64,000 nucleotides of DNA from Cyprinodon diabolis (GCA_030533445.1 CM060068.1:34931510-34995509); one strand, 5' to 3'; positions 23,601-33,005 are shown, numbered from the stretch's first letter. Translations and numbers: made by a program. The notes: generated by a model not told the origin, from the sequence alone.

Positions 23601-26419
23601 AACAAATGATTGCAGAAACACAGCTGATATTTCTCTCCAGGATGGGGTCACAGCCAAACGGGAACAGACGATGCGAAGCTACTATGAGAAAAAGCTAATT
23701 TACACTTTCTGATTGTTGAAATTAACCTATGAAACATAATATTGTACCTAAAAATGATCTCATGTCTTCCTTATGAAATTTCCATCTCTAATCAAGCATA
23801 CATACTCCCCATAATCAAGACAAAAGTAATGTTGGACCAAAAACAAAAAGTTAGCTAGCTGTATTCCACCTCAATAAGCAGGAAATAGCATTTCTGAGTC
23901 CATATTTCCCCGGACCCCCCTACGCCAAGCAAAGCCTAAAGATGTGATACACCAAGGTGTACACCCTATGAAATGTACCGAGCTAAAGGCCTGATGTACA
24001 CCAACCATGAAATAACAGGTATATATTAGGGCTGCAAAAACGAATCGATAAAATCGATAAAAATCGACTTTTAAAAGCGTTGGCAACGAATTTAATCATC
24101 GATTAGTTGTGTCGCGCGATTAATGCGTCATCCGCCGCCGCCGTCATCACATCCACTTCACTGAAACGGGGGAAGAAAAAAAATACGGCAGAGCGAGCCA
24201 GCGCTGCGGGTGCAGTGTTGCCAACTCAGCGACTTTTTAGACCCCTCCAGCGACTATTTTTCAAAAAAGCGACCACCGACAAATCTGGTGACTTTTTACG
24301 GTGTCACTGGCGGCTTTTGGAGACTCTTATGTGAAAGCATGCATCGTTCCTACTCTGCCGTGGTGCGCCTCCCCCACCCCAACCCCGTTCTCTCTCTCCC
24401 GCAGGAGTCCCTCTCAGCGCTGCAGTCAAAGCAGCAGGATGATTACCCTCAGCGTCCAGACTGCAAATGAAGCGTGCATGCACCGGTATTGACGGCGCAA
24501 ATTGATCACAATAATTAAATTAGCCTGCGCTTTGTAAAGTGAAAAAAGTCGTAACATGCAACTTTTGTCAAAACAAATTAACATGGCACGGAACCACCAT
24601 GTTTGTTTGGTTTTAAAGTGGGGAAACGTAACGTTAGTTTCTCAGGTAGCTCATCTGATGCTTTCCTTACCTTGTTAGTAGGTTACAGACGGTGATAAGG
24701 TTGGCTACTTATTTTACTTTTAATTTCATTTGAATTAGCTTAAGCAGCGTTTATATTTTCTTTATAAATAAATTAACTTGCAAATTATGAAGGCAAGGCT
24801 TTTAAAGTTTAAATCTTCTGGTAAAGATAAAGTAAGGAAGATCCTGCAATTTATGGAAGTAAAGCAGAATAAAATCCAGCAAGATCAGTAATATGTCAAT
24901 TAATTATATGCCACATTCCCACGTAAATATCTGTTTTTGGAGGATGTGTTTTTTAGCACCCCTAGTTCTCTCATTTTTAATCCAAATACAATTTATAATT
25001 TGAATCACAGGGCTATTTTTATCTCTATGGTTCAGTATTTTCTCAAGTAGCAACTTTAACTGCTATACTTTCCTGTCTTAAAAGGCAGAACTCTTCTAGT
25101 CTAAAAAAAACTCATTTGTTGAAATTGGGGGGCCTATTATTTGAACCCCTTAGGGGCTTTTAAAAACAAAAAATTCTTTTTTTGCACTTTATGAAACAAA
25201 GTACCCTATATTTTGTGGATGTACAGCTACATTTCTCATGTAAGTTTGCAGTTAGTTGCAGCCCGAGTATATATACAAGTCTATATAGTCCCACATACTT
25301 GTGCTTATGGAGCAGACAAATTGACTGTAAAACCTGACTTCTTTTTACAGCTTTTAATTATTTTTCTTAAAGTCGCAGGGAAACTGCTGTTCCAACGGTT
25401 ACAATTCCAAATTCTCCCGAGTGGTGCATGACTTTAGAGGAGTGAATAAAGTGAACGTGATTGGTCGATTATCAAGAGGGCGGGATTGTTGTGCCGGAAG
25501 GTTCACAAGTAAGTTAGGTTTTGGCCGGTGTCTCAGAAGCATCTTGCTAACCAGTTAGCAACTTAGTGCTAGTATGTTCCCACTGGGAAATTACATTTGA
25601 ACAAGTAGCACTAAATTCGTGACTTAGAAGCGACACTTTCAAGGAACGCTATGGACAGCAGAAACAAGCAAGAGGAGGTGGTGGATGAGTGTCCTCCGTC
25701 ATAAACTACTTATTTAGAGGAGGAAAGCGAGGACGAAGACGTTGTGGAAGAGGACTTGGTTTGGTGTAGAAGGCTTACAGCCGTACATGTTTGAGCTCTT
25801 GCCTCGCAACGCTACCAGTTCTGTTAGCTCTACGCCTGCTGAAGACACAGACGTCCATCTCCGTGAACACTGGGACGGAACTCAATGGGAAAGTTAATGA
25901 TTATTATTTCTTATTTCAACCATTGCGTATATTAACTGCGACATATGAATCAAGATGCTATGAACAAAAAAATTTGATTGACAGACGGTTGTTATAGAGT
26001 GCCTTTATATACATGTTTAAGCCAGAATATTTTGACATTTAAATATGATTTCCCTACGACTTAAACACTCACAAAAAACAGTAATGTTCATCTTTATACA
26101 ATCTTGAAATTCAAATCTAAACATTGAAAATAAGATGCAAACATTGGACATCAACATGTGTATAAGCATTTTCTGATGAAAGTGGCAGCTAATGACACCA
26201 CAGCGCAGCATTTCAAAAAACGCTCACATCAAAGTAAATAATGAGTAAATATTGAATAAAAGGTTCACAAAGTAAGTATATTCTTTAGCGCACCTGTCTC
26301 CAGTGGTTCTCAAACACCATGAGGCAGGTTTCTGGGTCAGCTGTGCACGGGCTGGAGGGGGCAGCGGAGGTGACGGCGCTCCGGCCGGACCGTGGGTTCA
26401 ACCTGCTAAGCCAACTCAT
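2362..26419 (-). CDS. fhip1b: FHIP1B (FAM160A2), FTS-Hook-FHIP complex subunit, 11 coding exons
   Basis: Joined from minus-strand exons 26419-26294, 20228-19824, 18974-18744, 15201-14956, 12134-11967, 11625-11546, 10733-10564, 10169-8811, 5918-5740, 4151-3989 and 2666-2362. The sum is 3432 nt with every junction in phase: 1143 residues and a TAG stop. The N-terminus (MSWLSR, then [14 protein letters not shown]), the helical core ([37 protein letters not shown]) and the C-terminus ([13 protein letters not shown]) match vertebrate FHIP1B as I remember it. Known role: FHIP1B binds FTS/AKTIP and Hook proteins and links the complex to Rab5-positive early endosomes for dynein transport. The core is the RAI16-like helical fold. 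The fish protein is about 170 residues longer than the human 972-residue form, mostly because of the low-complexity exon 8. The paralogue FHIP1A is less likely given the C-terminal match. Confidence 0.95.
3017..3230. mobile_element. hAT-like terminal fragment
   Basis: It begins with TAGGGCTGCAACTAA, a hAT-type terminal motif, and its body resembles 33006-33230 (shared GAACTTCTGGATAG-like and TTCTTTTTATCT blocks). The far end is not identified. It lies in intron 10 of fhip1b. Confidence 0.55.
3231..3900. repeat. AT-rich low-complexity intron sequence
   Basis: Repeated TATTTATT-type words with long A and T runs. No coding signal or element boundary is visible. Confidence 0.5.
3989..4151 (-). 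CDS. fhip1b: fhip1b coding exon 10, residues ~989-1042
   Basis: Acceptor CATCTTCAG, donor GTGAGTAC. It encodes [20 protein letters not shown] and on to RRSDSL, a block strongly conserved with human FHIP1B. Phase 0 entry, phase 1 exit. A hAT element begins only 17 nt upstream of the acceptor, so the polypyrimidine/branch-point region abuts the transposon. Confidence 0.95.
4169..5380. mobile_element. hAT-family element, copy A, with TSD GTAACAGA
   Basis: The ends are TAGGGGTGTAAATCA and TTTACACCCCTA (inverted). They are flanked by an exact 8-bp duplication GTAACAGA at 4161-4168 and 5381-5388. Internal GATTCGATT/ATCGAT-rich ends are typical of fish non-autonomous hAT elements. No transposase is present. 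A related copy lies at 12646-13570. The element sits in fhip1b intron 9 and is interrupted by a LINE tail at 4509-4794. Confidence 0.9.
4509..4794 (+). mobile_element. 5'-truncated LINE 3' end nested in hAT
   Basis: It ends in a GAAGAAG-type A/G-rich tail after a GGTGGCGGTAATGCACC motif typical of fish L1-like 3'UTRs. The flanking direct repeat GGCTCCAGAG is exact (4499-4508 and 4795-4804). The sister hAT copy at 12646 reads through this point uninterrupted, which confirms an insertion. Confidence 0.85.
5575..6085 (+). repeat. Left arm of inverted duplication, exon 9 part
   Basis: Contains fhip1b exon 9 and flanking intron. The same sequence occurs inverted at about 43390-43630 and 49190-49345. 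In the right arm this block is joined directly to the 2265 region, so about 3.3 kb with exons 10 and 11 is missing there. Confidence 0.85.
5740..5918 (-). CDS. fhip1b: fhip1b coding exon 9, residues ~929-988
   Basis: Acceptor TTTGTTTAG, donor GTACACC. It encodes [17 protein letters not shown], then [10 protein letters not shown] and [10 protein letters not shown], nearly identical to human FHIP1B. Phase 1 entry, phase 0 exit. This exon has a decayed inverted copy at 43502-49235. Confidence 0.96.
6086..7177. other. fhip1b intron 8, unassigned sequence
   Basis: Non-coding. No recognised gene, RNA or complete transposon is seen. The short open frames lack domain features. Confidence 0.5.
7178..7514. 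mobile_element. Short hAT-like MITE, 337 bp
   Basis: Ends TAGTGTTGCACAGATGCC and ATCAATGCAACACTA form an inverted pair. The flanks ATTTTTAC (7170-7177) and ATTTCTAC (7515-7522) match at 7 of 8 positions, a slightly decayed 8-bp TSD. The CCGATACCGATACC motif is common in such fish MITEs. Non-coding. Confidence 0.8.
8232..8737. mobile_element. MITE with TTAA target duplication, 506 bp
   Basis: Inverted ends AGCTACAGTGTGTAA and TTACACACTGTAGCT are flanked on both sides by TTAA (8228-8231 and 8738-8741). A TTAA duplication suggests piggyBac-type mobilisation. The interior has C-runs and no coding capacity. It ends 73 bp from fhip1b exon 8. Confidence 0.8.
8811..10169 (-). CDS. fhip1b: fhip1b coding exon 8, large low-complexity exon, residues ~476-928
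   Basis: 1359 nt. Acceptor CTTCTCCACAG, donor GTATGTTATC. It opens with [16 protein letters not shown] and [14 protein letters not shown], both conserved with human, then Ser/Pro/Gly-rich sequence of low complexity and a basic SKKRTLQ patch. An acidic segment around [14 protein letters not shown] follows, and it closes with [17 protein letters not shown]. The conserved anchors at both ends show it is one genuine exon. Most of the extra length of the fish protein lies here. Confidence 0.94.
10170..10563. other. fhip1b intron 7
   Basis: Short intron of 394 bp between exons 8 and 7. Nothing else recognised. Confidence 0.7.
10564..10733 (-). CDS. fhip1b: fhip1b coding exon 7, residues ~419-475
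   Basis: Acceptor TTTTGCTCCAAG, donor GTGAGCC. It encodes [20 protein letters not shown] and then [13 protein letters not shown], matching the human YLVPCNHVMLSQ region. Phase 2 entry completes an arginine codon begun by exon 6. Phase 1 exit. Confidence 0.95.
10734..11545. other. fhip1b intron 6
   Basis: AT-rich non-coding sequence. No element ends or RNA genes recognised. Confidence 0.6.
11546..11625 (-). CDS. fhip1b: fhip1b coding exon 6, residues ~393-419
   Basis: 80 nt. Acceptor TTGTTGTTGCAG, donor GTTAGTTT. It encodes [20 protein letters not shown] and QLVLR, matching human. Phase 0 entry, phase 2 exit. Confidence 0.95.
11967..12134 (-). CDS. fhip1b: fhip1b coding exon 5, residues ~337-392
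   Basis: 168 nt. Acceptor GTGTGTTTAG, donor GTCTGTAT (a weak donor but consistent with phase). It encodes [19 protein letters not shown] and on to [12 protein letters not shown]. It corresponds exactly to the human segment before LCMVSLSLF. Confidence 0.94.
12240..12310 (-). repeat. Short dispersed repeat fragment
   Basis: Carries, in reverse, the same words (GAAGAGAAACGTCTT, CCTCCTGG) found at 14270-14340 and 37745-37800. This looks like the 3' end of one retroelement family, possibly Penelope-like; the class is uncertain. Confidence 0.4.
12646..13570. mobile_element. hAT-family element, copy B
   Basis: Ends TAGGGGTGTAAATCA and TTTACACCTCTA, same family as 4169-5380 with long aligned stretches, but without the nested LINE. 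The flanks TTTTGAAT and GTTTGAAT match at 7 of 8 positions. No transposase. It lies in fhip1b intron 4. Confidence 0.85.
13571..14492. repeat. Intron 4 sequence with dispersed repeat at 14050-14350
   Basis: 13571-14050 has no recognised feature. 14050-14350 shares an AACAAGGCTTTGTTTGG-like block and a GAAACATCTTCAAACTTGG block with 37660-37800, so both are copies of one repeat family. The class is not certain (possibly Penelope-like). Confidence 0.45.
14493..14887. mobile_element. hAT-like MITE near exon 4
   Basis: Starts TAGGGCTAGAAGAATTATTG and ends ATATTGCCCAGCCCTA, an inverted TAGGGCT pair typical of fish hAT MITEs. The flanks do not give a convincing TSD. It ends 68 bp from a fhip1b exon edge. 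Confidence 0.6.
14956..15201 (-). CDS. fhip1b: fhip1b coding exon 4, residues ~255-336
   Basis: 246 nt. Acceptor TTTAACCAG behind a long T tract, donor GTCCGAGT. It encodes [38 protein letters not shown] and [14 protein letters not shown]. Very strong match to human FHIP1B. Phase 0 at both ends. Confidence 0.96.
15202..16916. other. fhip1b intron 3, unassigned part
   Basis: About 1.7 kb of AT-rich non-coding sequence. I see no complete element or RNA gene. Confidence 0.5.
16925..18240. mobile_element. hAT element with TSD AGGATGAG, 1316 bp
   Basis: Ends CAGTGTTGGGCACGTTAC and TTAGTCCCATCACTG, with an exact 8-bp duplication AGGATGAG at 16917-16924 and 18241-18248. The ends are rich in AAAGTAAC/GTTACT subterminal repeats, a hallmark of this fish hAT group. 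No transposase; the interior holds a tetranucleotide array. Confidence 0.92.
17454..17518. repeat. (ATCC)n microsatellite
   Basis: About 16 units of ATCC with two CGTC variants, inside the hAT element. It creates artefactual open frames of repeating Ile-His-Pro-Ser. Confidence 0.95.
18249..18743. other. Intron 3 remainder with possible retroelement tail
   Basis: 18270-18345 has a CTTCTTCTTCTGCAG run followed by CATTACCCGCTC and a TGCACTAGAGTTGCACTGC stretch, resembling an inverted LINE 3' tail. The remainder is unassigned. Confidence 0.35.
18744..18974 (-). CDS. fhip1b: fhip1b coding exon 3, residues ~178-254
   Basis: 231 nt. Acceptor ACCCCCAACAG, donor GTGCGCTT. It encodes [43 protein letters not shown] and [10 protein letters not shown]. 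Strong match to human. Phase 0 at both ends. Confidence 0.96.
18975..19823. other. fhip1b intron 2 with LINE-tail-like segment
   Basis: 19260-19335 reads CATTTTGGGACAATAAAGGG followed by TTCTATTCT repeats, the same tail as at 53735-53830, so a short retroelement 3' end. The rest is unassigned. Confidence 0.5.
19824..20228 (-). CDS. fhip1b: fhip1b coding exon 2, residues ~43-177
   Basis: 405 nt. Acceptor TATTTTCTTCAG, donor GTTTGCAA. It encodes [20 protein letters not shown], then [30 protein letters not shown] and LLLNQ. It corresponds to the human segment that follows NHWSQ. Phase 0 at both ends. The exon extends 57 nt upstream of its first in-frame ATG, which is internal. Confidence 0.95.
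20229..23164. other. fhip1b intron 1, first part
   Basis: About 2.9 kb of AT-rich non-coding DNA with several long A tracts. No convincing gene, RNA or bounded transposon. Confidence 0.45.
23165..23660 (-). mobile_element. L2-like LINE 3' end (minus)
   Basis: The TTCAGTTTATTTATATAGTG terminus and a downstream CCTCCAGCAGAACCAGGCTC block mark a very common fish LINE/SINE 3' region. The same family lies in the opposite orientation at 57035-57350, where it follows decayed reverse-transcriptase C-terminal code. Confidence 0.65.
24027..25266. mobile_element. hAT-like element with TSD GTATATAT, 1240 bp
   Basis: Starts TAGGGCTGCAAAAACG and ends TTGCAGCCCGA. Exact 8-bp duplication GTATATAT at 24019-24026 and 25267-25274. 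The interior aligns closely with 30725-32008 (e.g. the GTTAGTAGGTTACAGACGGTGAT block), but the two differ by indels. No transposase. Confidence 0.9.
25440..26000 (+). pseudogene. Possible relic of a transposon gene
   Basis: From 25651 an ATG-led frame (MDSRNKQEE) soon reaches a stop. An acidic EEESEDED run and a GLQPYMFE word follow in broken frames, reminiscent of N-terminal exons of fish transposon-derived P2X7-like/YqaJ proteins. Evidence is weak; this may be coincidental. Confidence 0.25.
26294..26419 (-). CDS. fhip1b: fhip1b coding exon 1 with start codon, residues 1-42
   Basis: The 42 codons run from ATG at 26419 to a CAG followed by donor GTGCGCTA. The product starts [10 protein letters not shown] and contains [14 protein letters not shown], the human FHIP1B N-terminal block. 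The start is chosen because the human protein has MNWLSR here and no in-frame ATG lies just upstream. Phase 0 exit joins exon 2. Confidence 0.95.
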
Positions 26420-26735
26420 TCCGAACCCGGCAGGAGGCAGGTGAAAGGTCTCACAGACTCAAATACAAGGGGGGGGAAGATAAAGAGAAAGTCCGAGTAC
26501 AGAGAAAAAGGGACCGGGACAGAAGGAGAGGGTGCAGGAGGGGGAAAAGATGAGGGAGGGGGAGGCGATTCCAATCGGAGAAAAAAAAAAGGACGATCCC
26601 GGAACGAGCTGTCACTACTGATCAGCGAAGCAAGTTGCTGATTTAGAAACTTTGCTATCCTGTCCTCCCTCTGGACCCTGTCATCCAGTCTGAAGCCAAG
26701 ACCACTCCATTGCCAATCAGGACGGGTTCGCCACC
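26420..26735 (-). other. fhip1b: fhip1b 5' untranslated part of the start-codon exon
   Basis: An upstream acceptor, TTTGTCTTCCCAG at about 26736-26748, suggests that the exon extends to 26735 and is preceded by a further non-coding exon. The longer open frame across this region is in another frame and stops at the start codon, so it is a possible upstream ORF rather than part of the protein. Confidence 0.55.
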
Positions 26736-26748
26736 CTGGGAAGACAAA

Positions 26749-27689
26749 CAAACACTTACTGGTTATCTTTTTCTATATCATCAAAACAAACTCTGATGAT
26801 GTACAAAGAATCAGTTTAACAAGAATGACACAATAGATTTTCCTTTTTTTAAGCAAGCCCATCTCTACATGCACATCAAATATTATCTACACACACTGTG
26901 TATCTGTAAAAACAAGCAGCATTAGATATAGATAAAATAAGATAAACCAAGAAAGATACATTCCTATAATTAATAATAATAAAGTCTTCAGTTAACAGTT
27001 TACAAGGGAAACTTTCAGTCCTCTAGAAGAGAAAACTACACCTCCTTTATGTTTACTACAGAAATATCATCCTGTTACCATTATATCTTTTCTTTATTCA
27101 TTCATATGTGTTTCCACTAATTTGATGTTTAAAAAGAAAACATTACCTGTGAAAGTCTGTAACTATAAAATTATCTCTCAAATTTCTTTACTGAAAGTTA
27201 AAAAATGTAAAAAGGTCCGCTCTCAATTTGAGCTTCATGTTTCATGATAAAATGTAAAGGAAGTAGCAACAGAGAAGGAACACTTCATCTCACGCAAATT
27301 TTAACCACAATTTTCTTATCAGTAACGTGTTAAGTAAAAACTCTAAATTTGCATAACAGTTTTCACTGGATTAAAAAAAGCAGCTCAAACTTTATCATTA
27401 CAACAAAAAACATCTACTCAAGTAAAGAGGAAGTTTTAAAAAGAAAAACAAGAACACAAAGAGAAGAAAACTCAAAGAAATTGATGACTGTAAAGTGGCA
27501 GGGAAAGCTGCAGGATTTTCCTTTTTTTTTTTAAGGAAATATTTGTGTTGTGTGTTTTTAGCCAACCCAAGTGAGTCACTGTTCTTTAAAAACGCCTTTG
27601 TAACAACCCGTTGCTGTAATGGCAGCAGCTTAGGGCTCTGTCTCTGCCTGCTTTGCTTTAACCGACATGACCATCCAATCTGACTCATC
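26749..27689. other. Leader intron, unassigned
   Basis: AT-rich non-coding sequence with no recognised element. Confidence 0.45.
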
Positions 27690-29160
27690 AGCTCAGACAG
27701 ACTGGATGGAGCACATCTGGAGTAGCAGTTTCAAAGTCTTGAAACTAACTGGCTTTAGGCCTGGACTTTGACTGGGCCATAAATGCACAGATCTATAGGT
27801 TTCCGCTGAGGCTCTGGCTGTATATTTAAGGTTGTCATGTTCTAGGCCAGGGGTCGGCAACCCAAACTGCTCAAAGAGCCATATTGGACCAAAAAATAGA
27901 TCTGTCTGGAGCCGCAAAAAAGTAAAAGTCTTATATATGCCTCGTATGGCCACACAGGCTCTAAGTGTATTATCCCACTATAGAAAAGGACTATGTGGGC
28001 TTAAATATATAATAAGCATTCATGATTAAATGTTTGTCCTGGAGCAAATGTCACATAGCAGCATGAGGTGAGGTATGAGCACTGAATGCTGTCACTGCAC
28101 GCGGCTTCACCGCCCTTCACCACGCCGTTTAAGTTTTGTGTTTGTGTTGGGAGGAGTTGATTGATTCATGAGGAACCAAGCAGGAACTGACATCCATCAG
28201 AGCAGTGTTCTCTAACCCTGAAATCTATATATAATAACATACTTTTAGGATTTGGGGAAAAAATGGAAGAAAGTTCCAATTCCTGCATCAGAGCGCTACC
28301 CGTTTCATCTGTGGACAGTTTTCCATCCTTGCAACCAAACTAGCAGCAGTAGTGGAGTTTGGAGATGCAATCCACATCTCAAATTATCTGTGCTCTCCTC
28401 TAATTTATCCAGAAGTTCTGCAATTGCACTTTTTCTCTCACTCCCAACTTGGTGGTTGGCTGCATATTTAGCTTGCCTTCACAGGAAATGCCTTTCCAAA
28501 TTTTTTATTTTTATTTTTTGACAACCTCTGATTACAAAGCAAAAATGCAGGCAATCGTTCCACATTGATAATGAAAGGAAATGATTCGTTCCATTCTTTG
28601 AATCCTCTTTTCTCATCAGCCATCTTCCTTTTTTCCCTTTAGGATCCATGGTCTGAGACACATCCACCGCTTTGTTTGCCTGGCGCTGCGCTGGTTGCAA
28701 GTTATGACCACTGATCTCTATGACTATGATGCAAACTATTGTTTAAATGTATTTATTATGCAAATGTTTACAGCATTGGAAAACATAATTAATTTTTGTT
28801 TGACCTCCTGCACACCATATTAAAACAACAACAACAAAAACACATCGATTTTTATACATTTTTGAAAAAGCTCCAGGGAGCCGCAAGGGGGACGCTACAG
28901 AGCCGCAAACGACTCCGGAGCCGCGGGTTGCCAATCCCCGTTCTAAACTGAGAACCTTAACTTCCGCCTCTTTTAGGTTTTCATTCAGCTTCTCCATCAA
29001 CACTGACCAGCTTCCCTGTCCCAAGTGAAGAGCAGCAGCCTCAGAGAGTGATGCTGCAGCCACAACATGTCGTCCCTGGTAAGATGGGTTGGCTTTCTTC
29101 AAAACGTCCATCAACTTTTTTTGAGTGCATAAACTTCTGGGCGGTGAATCTTTGCAGCAA
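27690..29160 (-). repeat. Dispersed fish repeat split by a hAT insertion
   Basis: The 27690-27847 and 28941-29160 parts read as one repeat (GACTTTGACTGGGCCAT on one side, CTGACCAGCTTCCCTGTCCC on the other), a widespread fish interspersed repeat. It is broken by the element at 27848-28940. Its class is not known to me. Confidence 0.5.
27848..28940. mobile_element. hAT (Charlie-type ends), ~1.1 kb
   Basis: Starts CAGGGGTCGGCAACCC and ends GGGTTGCCAATCCCCG. The flanks TTCTAGGC and TTCTAAAC match at 6 of 8, an aged TSD. Words such as GAGCCGCAAA near both ends are typical. No transposase domain recognised. Confidence 0.8.
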
Positions 29161-30724
29161 GCCCTACTTAGGTATTAATCAGTTTATGCTCCTCTTGCCG
29201 GACAGTGTTAATAGATGACCATCATGTTTTGGTAGGTCCAGCGTGGTGTGATACTTTCTTAGTGTTCAAAATAAAATTTAACCTCTCAATATCCACCTCA
29301 TTTTGGGAAATTCTCACCTATTTTGCATACCCAAATGGAAAAGCAAATAACTGAGGAACAGTAAGCCCAAATTACATTTGTGATACATTATTGGAAAGCT
29401 AACACCTTCTAGTTTCTGAATATATAAAAAATTGGGTGAGTAAAACAGCCCAGGCTGCATCAGTTCAAACATGACTCAAATTGACTCGAAAATAATAGGT
29501 ATTTTTTGAACAGCAGTAATAAAGACATGCTTTTTCATGTTTACATTTTGACATGCTTCTATATCTATGTTAATTATGCTTTGGTGCTCGCTGTGTCCAT
29601 AAAATGAAGTTGGTGGTTGAATTGGGCTTTCCTAAGCTTTCCTAAGATGTCATATCTATATTGCTAAACTTTTTACCGGTGTAATTTTCATGCATTCTGA
29701 GTTATTAGTTGTAAACGTTTTAAACCTGTGGGTTTGGAGAGGTTAAAAAGCCCCCTGTGAAGTAATTCTGAGCTAAAGCTACAGTTTTGTAATCTAACTC
29801 TTCATTAAACCATCGACTATCTGATGTGTGGTTTCCATTAAGCAAAGCAGAAGCTCTTTCACAAAAGACAGGTGTTTACACCTGGATTAAAATGCATCAA
29901 CATATTAGCCTAGTAAACTAGCCCCACCCGCCAGTGGGCAAAATTATTTTTGCCTGCGAGTTTGGCCTAGCCTCTATCAATGCCCCAGGCCCTAGAACTG
30001 GCAGGCCAATCACAAAGCAGAGATGTGTTTTGAATTTTTGGTTGCAAGGCGGGTGGGGTTTTGAAGGCAACGACAAAGCTGCGCGACGCTGGAGAAAGCA
30101 CAACAAGGAAGATGGCAACAACTACTCAACAGCAGCATGCACTGCGGCAGCAGCAGCTTTCATTGAAAGTTAAAACTTCTGTTCTGTTGCTGTTGTTCAA
30201 TCAAAGTACGTTTTAAGATCATTTGAGGTGAAAACATTATACTTTAAAGCGTACCTATCTGGTCCATATACCGAATTAATGCATAATTTTAAAAAAATAA
30301 TTTCCGAAGTTGAGAGGACCGTGGCAACCAGCGGACCTTCGAGGCTAACGGCAGCCAGGGCGAACCGCAGCTCGTCTGCAGCGGTCCTCTTTTGGCATAG
30401 CCATGCGTGAAGGACCGCTGGCTCTGATAGTGATTTTTGACTCAGCTTTGGAATCAGTTTAGGAAGGATTAGACTTGGGGTTTTCGTTGAAACATGAGCA
30501 GGAAGAGGCTCTACGCTTACTCATATTTAAGAAATACGTATTCGCCGTTTCACCGACAGGCTGTTTGTTTTGTTTTTAATCAGTTAAATATTCTTCAATC
30601 TTTTCTTTTGACTTCATATTTAAATGTTTGTGTTTGTTAAATCCAACATTACGAAAAAGTTAAACGTTGTATTACATTTTTTTGGAACTGAGAATTTATG
30701 ACAACAAAGCATCATAACTGGATC
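29161..30724. other. Unassigned sequence with a GC-richer segment
   Basis: 29890-30420 is GC-richer than its surroundings. It includes a short ATG-led Gln-rich frame at 30111-30170 (MATTTQQQ) that resembles a leader exon but has no domain. It may be the 5' part of a transposon; not resolved. Confidence 0.3.
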
Positions 30725-32008
30725 TAGGGCTGCAACAATGAATCGATAAAATCGACTTTTAAAAGCGTTGGCAACGAATTTCATCATCGATTATTTGTGT
30801 CGCGCGATTAATGCGTCATCCGCCGCCGTCGTCATTGCCGTGGGGCGCGTCCCCCATCCCAACTCCGCTCCCGCAGGAGTCCCTCTCAGCGCTGCAGTCA
30901 GAGGATGTTTACCCTCAGCGTCCAGACTGCAAATGAAGCGTGCATGCGCTGGGATTGACGGCGCAAATTGATCACAATAATTAAAATAGCCTGCGCTTTG
31001 TAAAGCGAAAAAAGTCGTAACATGCAACTTTTATAAAAACAAATTAACATGGCACGGAACCACCACTCTTATGACGCAGCATCTGAAAAGGAAACACGTT
31101 GGAGCCTTCGATGGCAGTAAAGAGAGCTGATCAGCAGGGTGAGCGACCATGTTTGTTTGGTTTTAAAGTGGGGAAACGTAACGTTAGTTTCTCAGGTAGC
31201 TCATCTGATGCTTTCCTTACCTTGTTAGTAGGTTACAGACGGTGATGAGGTTGGCTACTTATTTTACTTTTAACTTCATTTGAATTAGCTTAAGCAGCGT
31301 TTATATTTTCTTTATAAAGAAATTAACTTGCAAATTATGAAGGCAAGGCTTTTAAAGTTTAAATCTTCTGGCAAAGATAAAGTAAAGAAGATCCTGCAAT
31401 TTATGGAAGTAAAGCAGAATAAAATCCAGCAAGATCAGTAATATGTCAATTAATTATATGCCACATTCCCACGTAAATATCTGTCTTTGGAGGATGTGTT
31501 TTTTAGCATCCCTAGTTCTCTCATTTTTATTCCAACTACAATTTATAATTTGAATCACAGGGCTATTTTTATCTCTATGGTTCAGTATTTTCTCAAGTAG
31601 CAACTTTAACTGCTATACTTTCCTGTCTTAAAAGGCAGAACTCTATTAGTCTAAAAAAAACTCATTTGTTGAAATGGGGGGGGGGGCTATTGTTTGAACC
31701 CCTTAGGGGTTAAAAACAAAAATGTCTTTTTTTGCACTTTATGAAACAAAGTAGCCTATATTTAGTGGATGTACAGCTACATTTCTCATGTAAGTTTGCG
31801 TAGTTTTAACACAAACATTTATTTTTCATATTGCACCAGTACAGTTAATGAGCAACCTGTACTTGTGTGCTTGTTTGTTCTGTCTAAAATGTTTATTTTG
31901 GAATAAAGAGGTTAATATAAAAAATATTTTTTGTCCGATTCATCGATTAATCGAAAAAATAATCGGCCGATTGATCGATTTTTAAAATAATCGTTAGTTG
32001 CAGCCCTA
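30725..32008. mobile_element. hAT-like element with TSD ACTGGATC, 1284 bp
   Basis: Ends TAGGGCTGCAACAATG and TTAGTTGCAGCCCTA. Exact 8-bp duplication ACTGGATC at 30717-30724 and 32009-32016. Same family as 24027-25266, and it keeps the right ~190 bp that the other copy lost. Non-autonomous. Confidence 0.93.
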
Positions 32009-32016
32009 ACTGGATC

Positions 32017-33005
32017 CATGCGTTACTTTTAAAGGAACCTATTCCTTTGGTTGGGCTTGAATCAGCAGATCAGGATCCTCCCTGATGAGGCAAGCAGGGT
32101 TATAACAGGCTAACGTGTTCATTGTTACAGTGAGAAAAGTAAACACTAAAATAGTTTTGCAATATTTCTTATGGCAAATTACAACATGATGTGGATAAAT
32201 GACTCATGATTTCTACTTGGGGTCAGACATGAGTTAGGATTTCATCCACAGTTTATTTACTTTTCCAACAGCAGCTACACACAAATAGCTCTGAAAGACA
32301 GCCAGGGTAGTATTTGCAATTTTTTTTTTCCTTTTAATGATTAACCACTCCTTATTTTAATATGTTCCAACTTATGAGCTCATGCAGAGCACTCTGAAGA
32401 TGTGAATCGAAACAAAAGATTAAAGCCATACCGTTTTGGCAAAGAGTTGCCCTAAATATTTATCCAAGCAGGTCGGGACATTTGAAGCCCTTCCAAGAAT
32501 ATATTCTGAATGCGGAAAAAGGTCTTCAGTCTTTTACTTTCAGGTCGCTCACACACAAAGCATCATAAAACAACTTATAAAAAGGAGTTCAAAGTGCAGC
32601 TACAGTTCCCAGTGAAGGGGGGTGGCGTGTCCTAAATACCTGATTTCAATGTTGGTCAGACAGCACACCGTTCAACAATCTGTTGAATGGTTATTTGTGT
32701 AACAATCTGTTATTTTAATCATAGAGAATTGCCTTAAAGTCAAACTCAGGATACACTTAAAGCAATTTTCAGGAATTTCTGTGATTTCATGCACTGGATA
32801 AGCCGAATCCTAACAAGTTAGTCTTTTAATCACATTCTTGTCCTTTTGTATCTTTAACCTTTCTCCATTTTTCTTTTTACTGACGAAACTTCGAAGATAA
32901 GATCGGATCCTGCTCTGACAGTTATTGAGGGGAGGCAAGAAGAATGCAACTAAAGAGTCACCTTTCTTAATAAATTCACCAAGTTATAAATAACATGATT
33001 CATGA
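32017..33005. other. Unassigned non-coding sequence
   Basis: No gene, RNA or bounded element seen. Confidence 0.45.

Noticed and set aside
26416..26751. 111-residue minus-strand frame over the fhip1b start
   Set aside because: It is in a different frame from the start codon, ends at it, is low-complexity and matches nothing. It is leader sequence, at most an upstream ORF.
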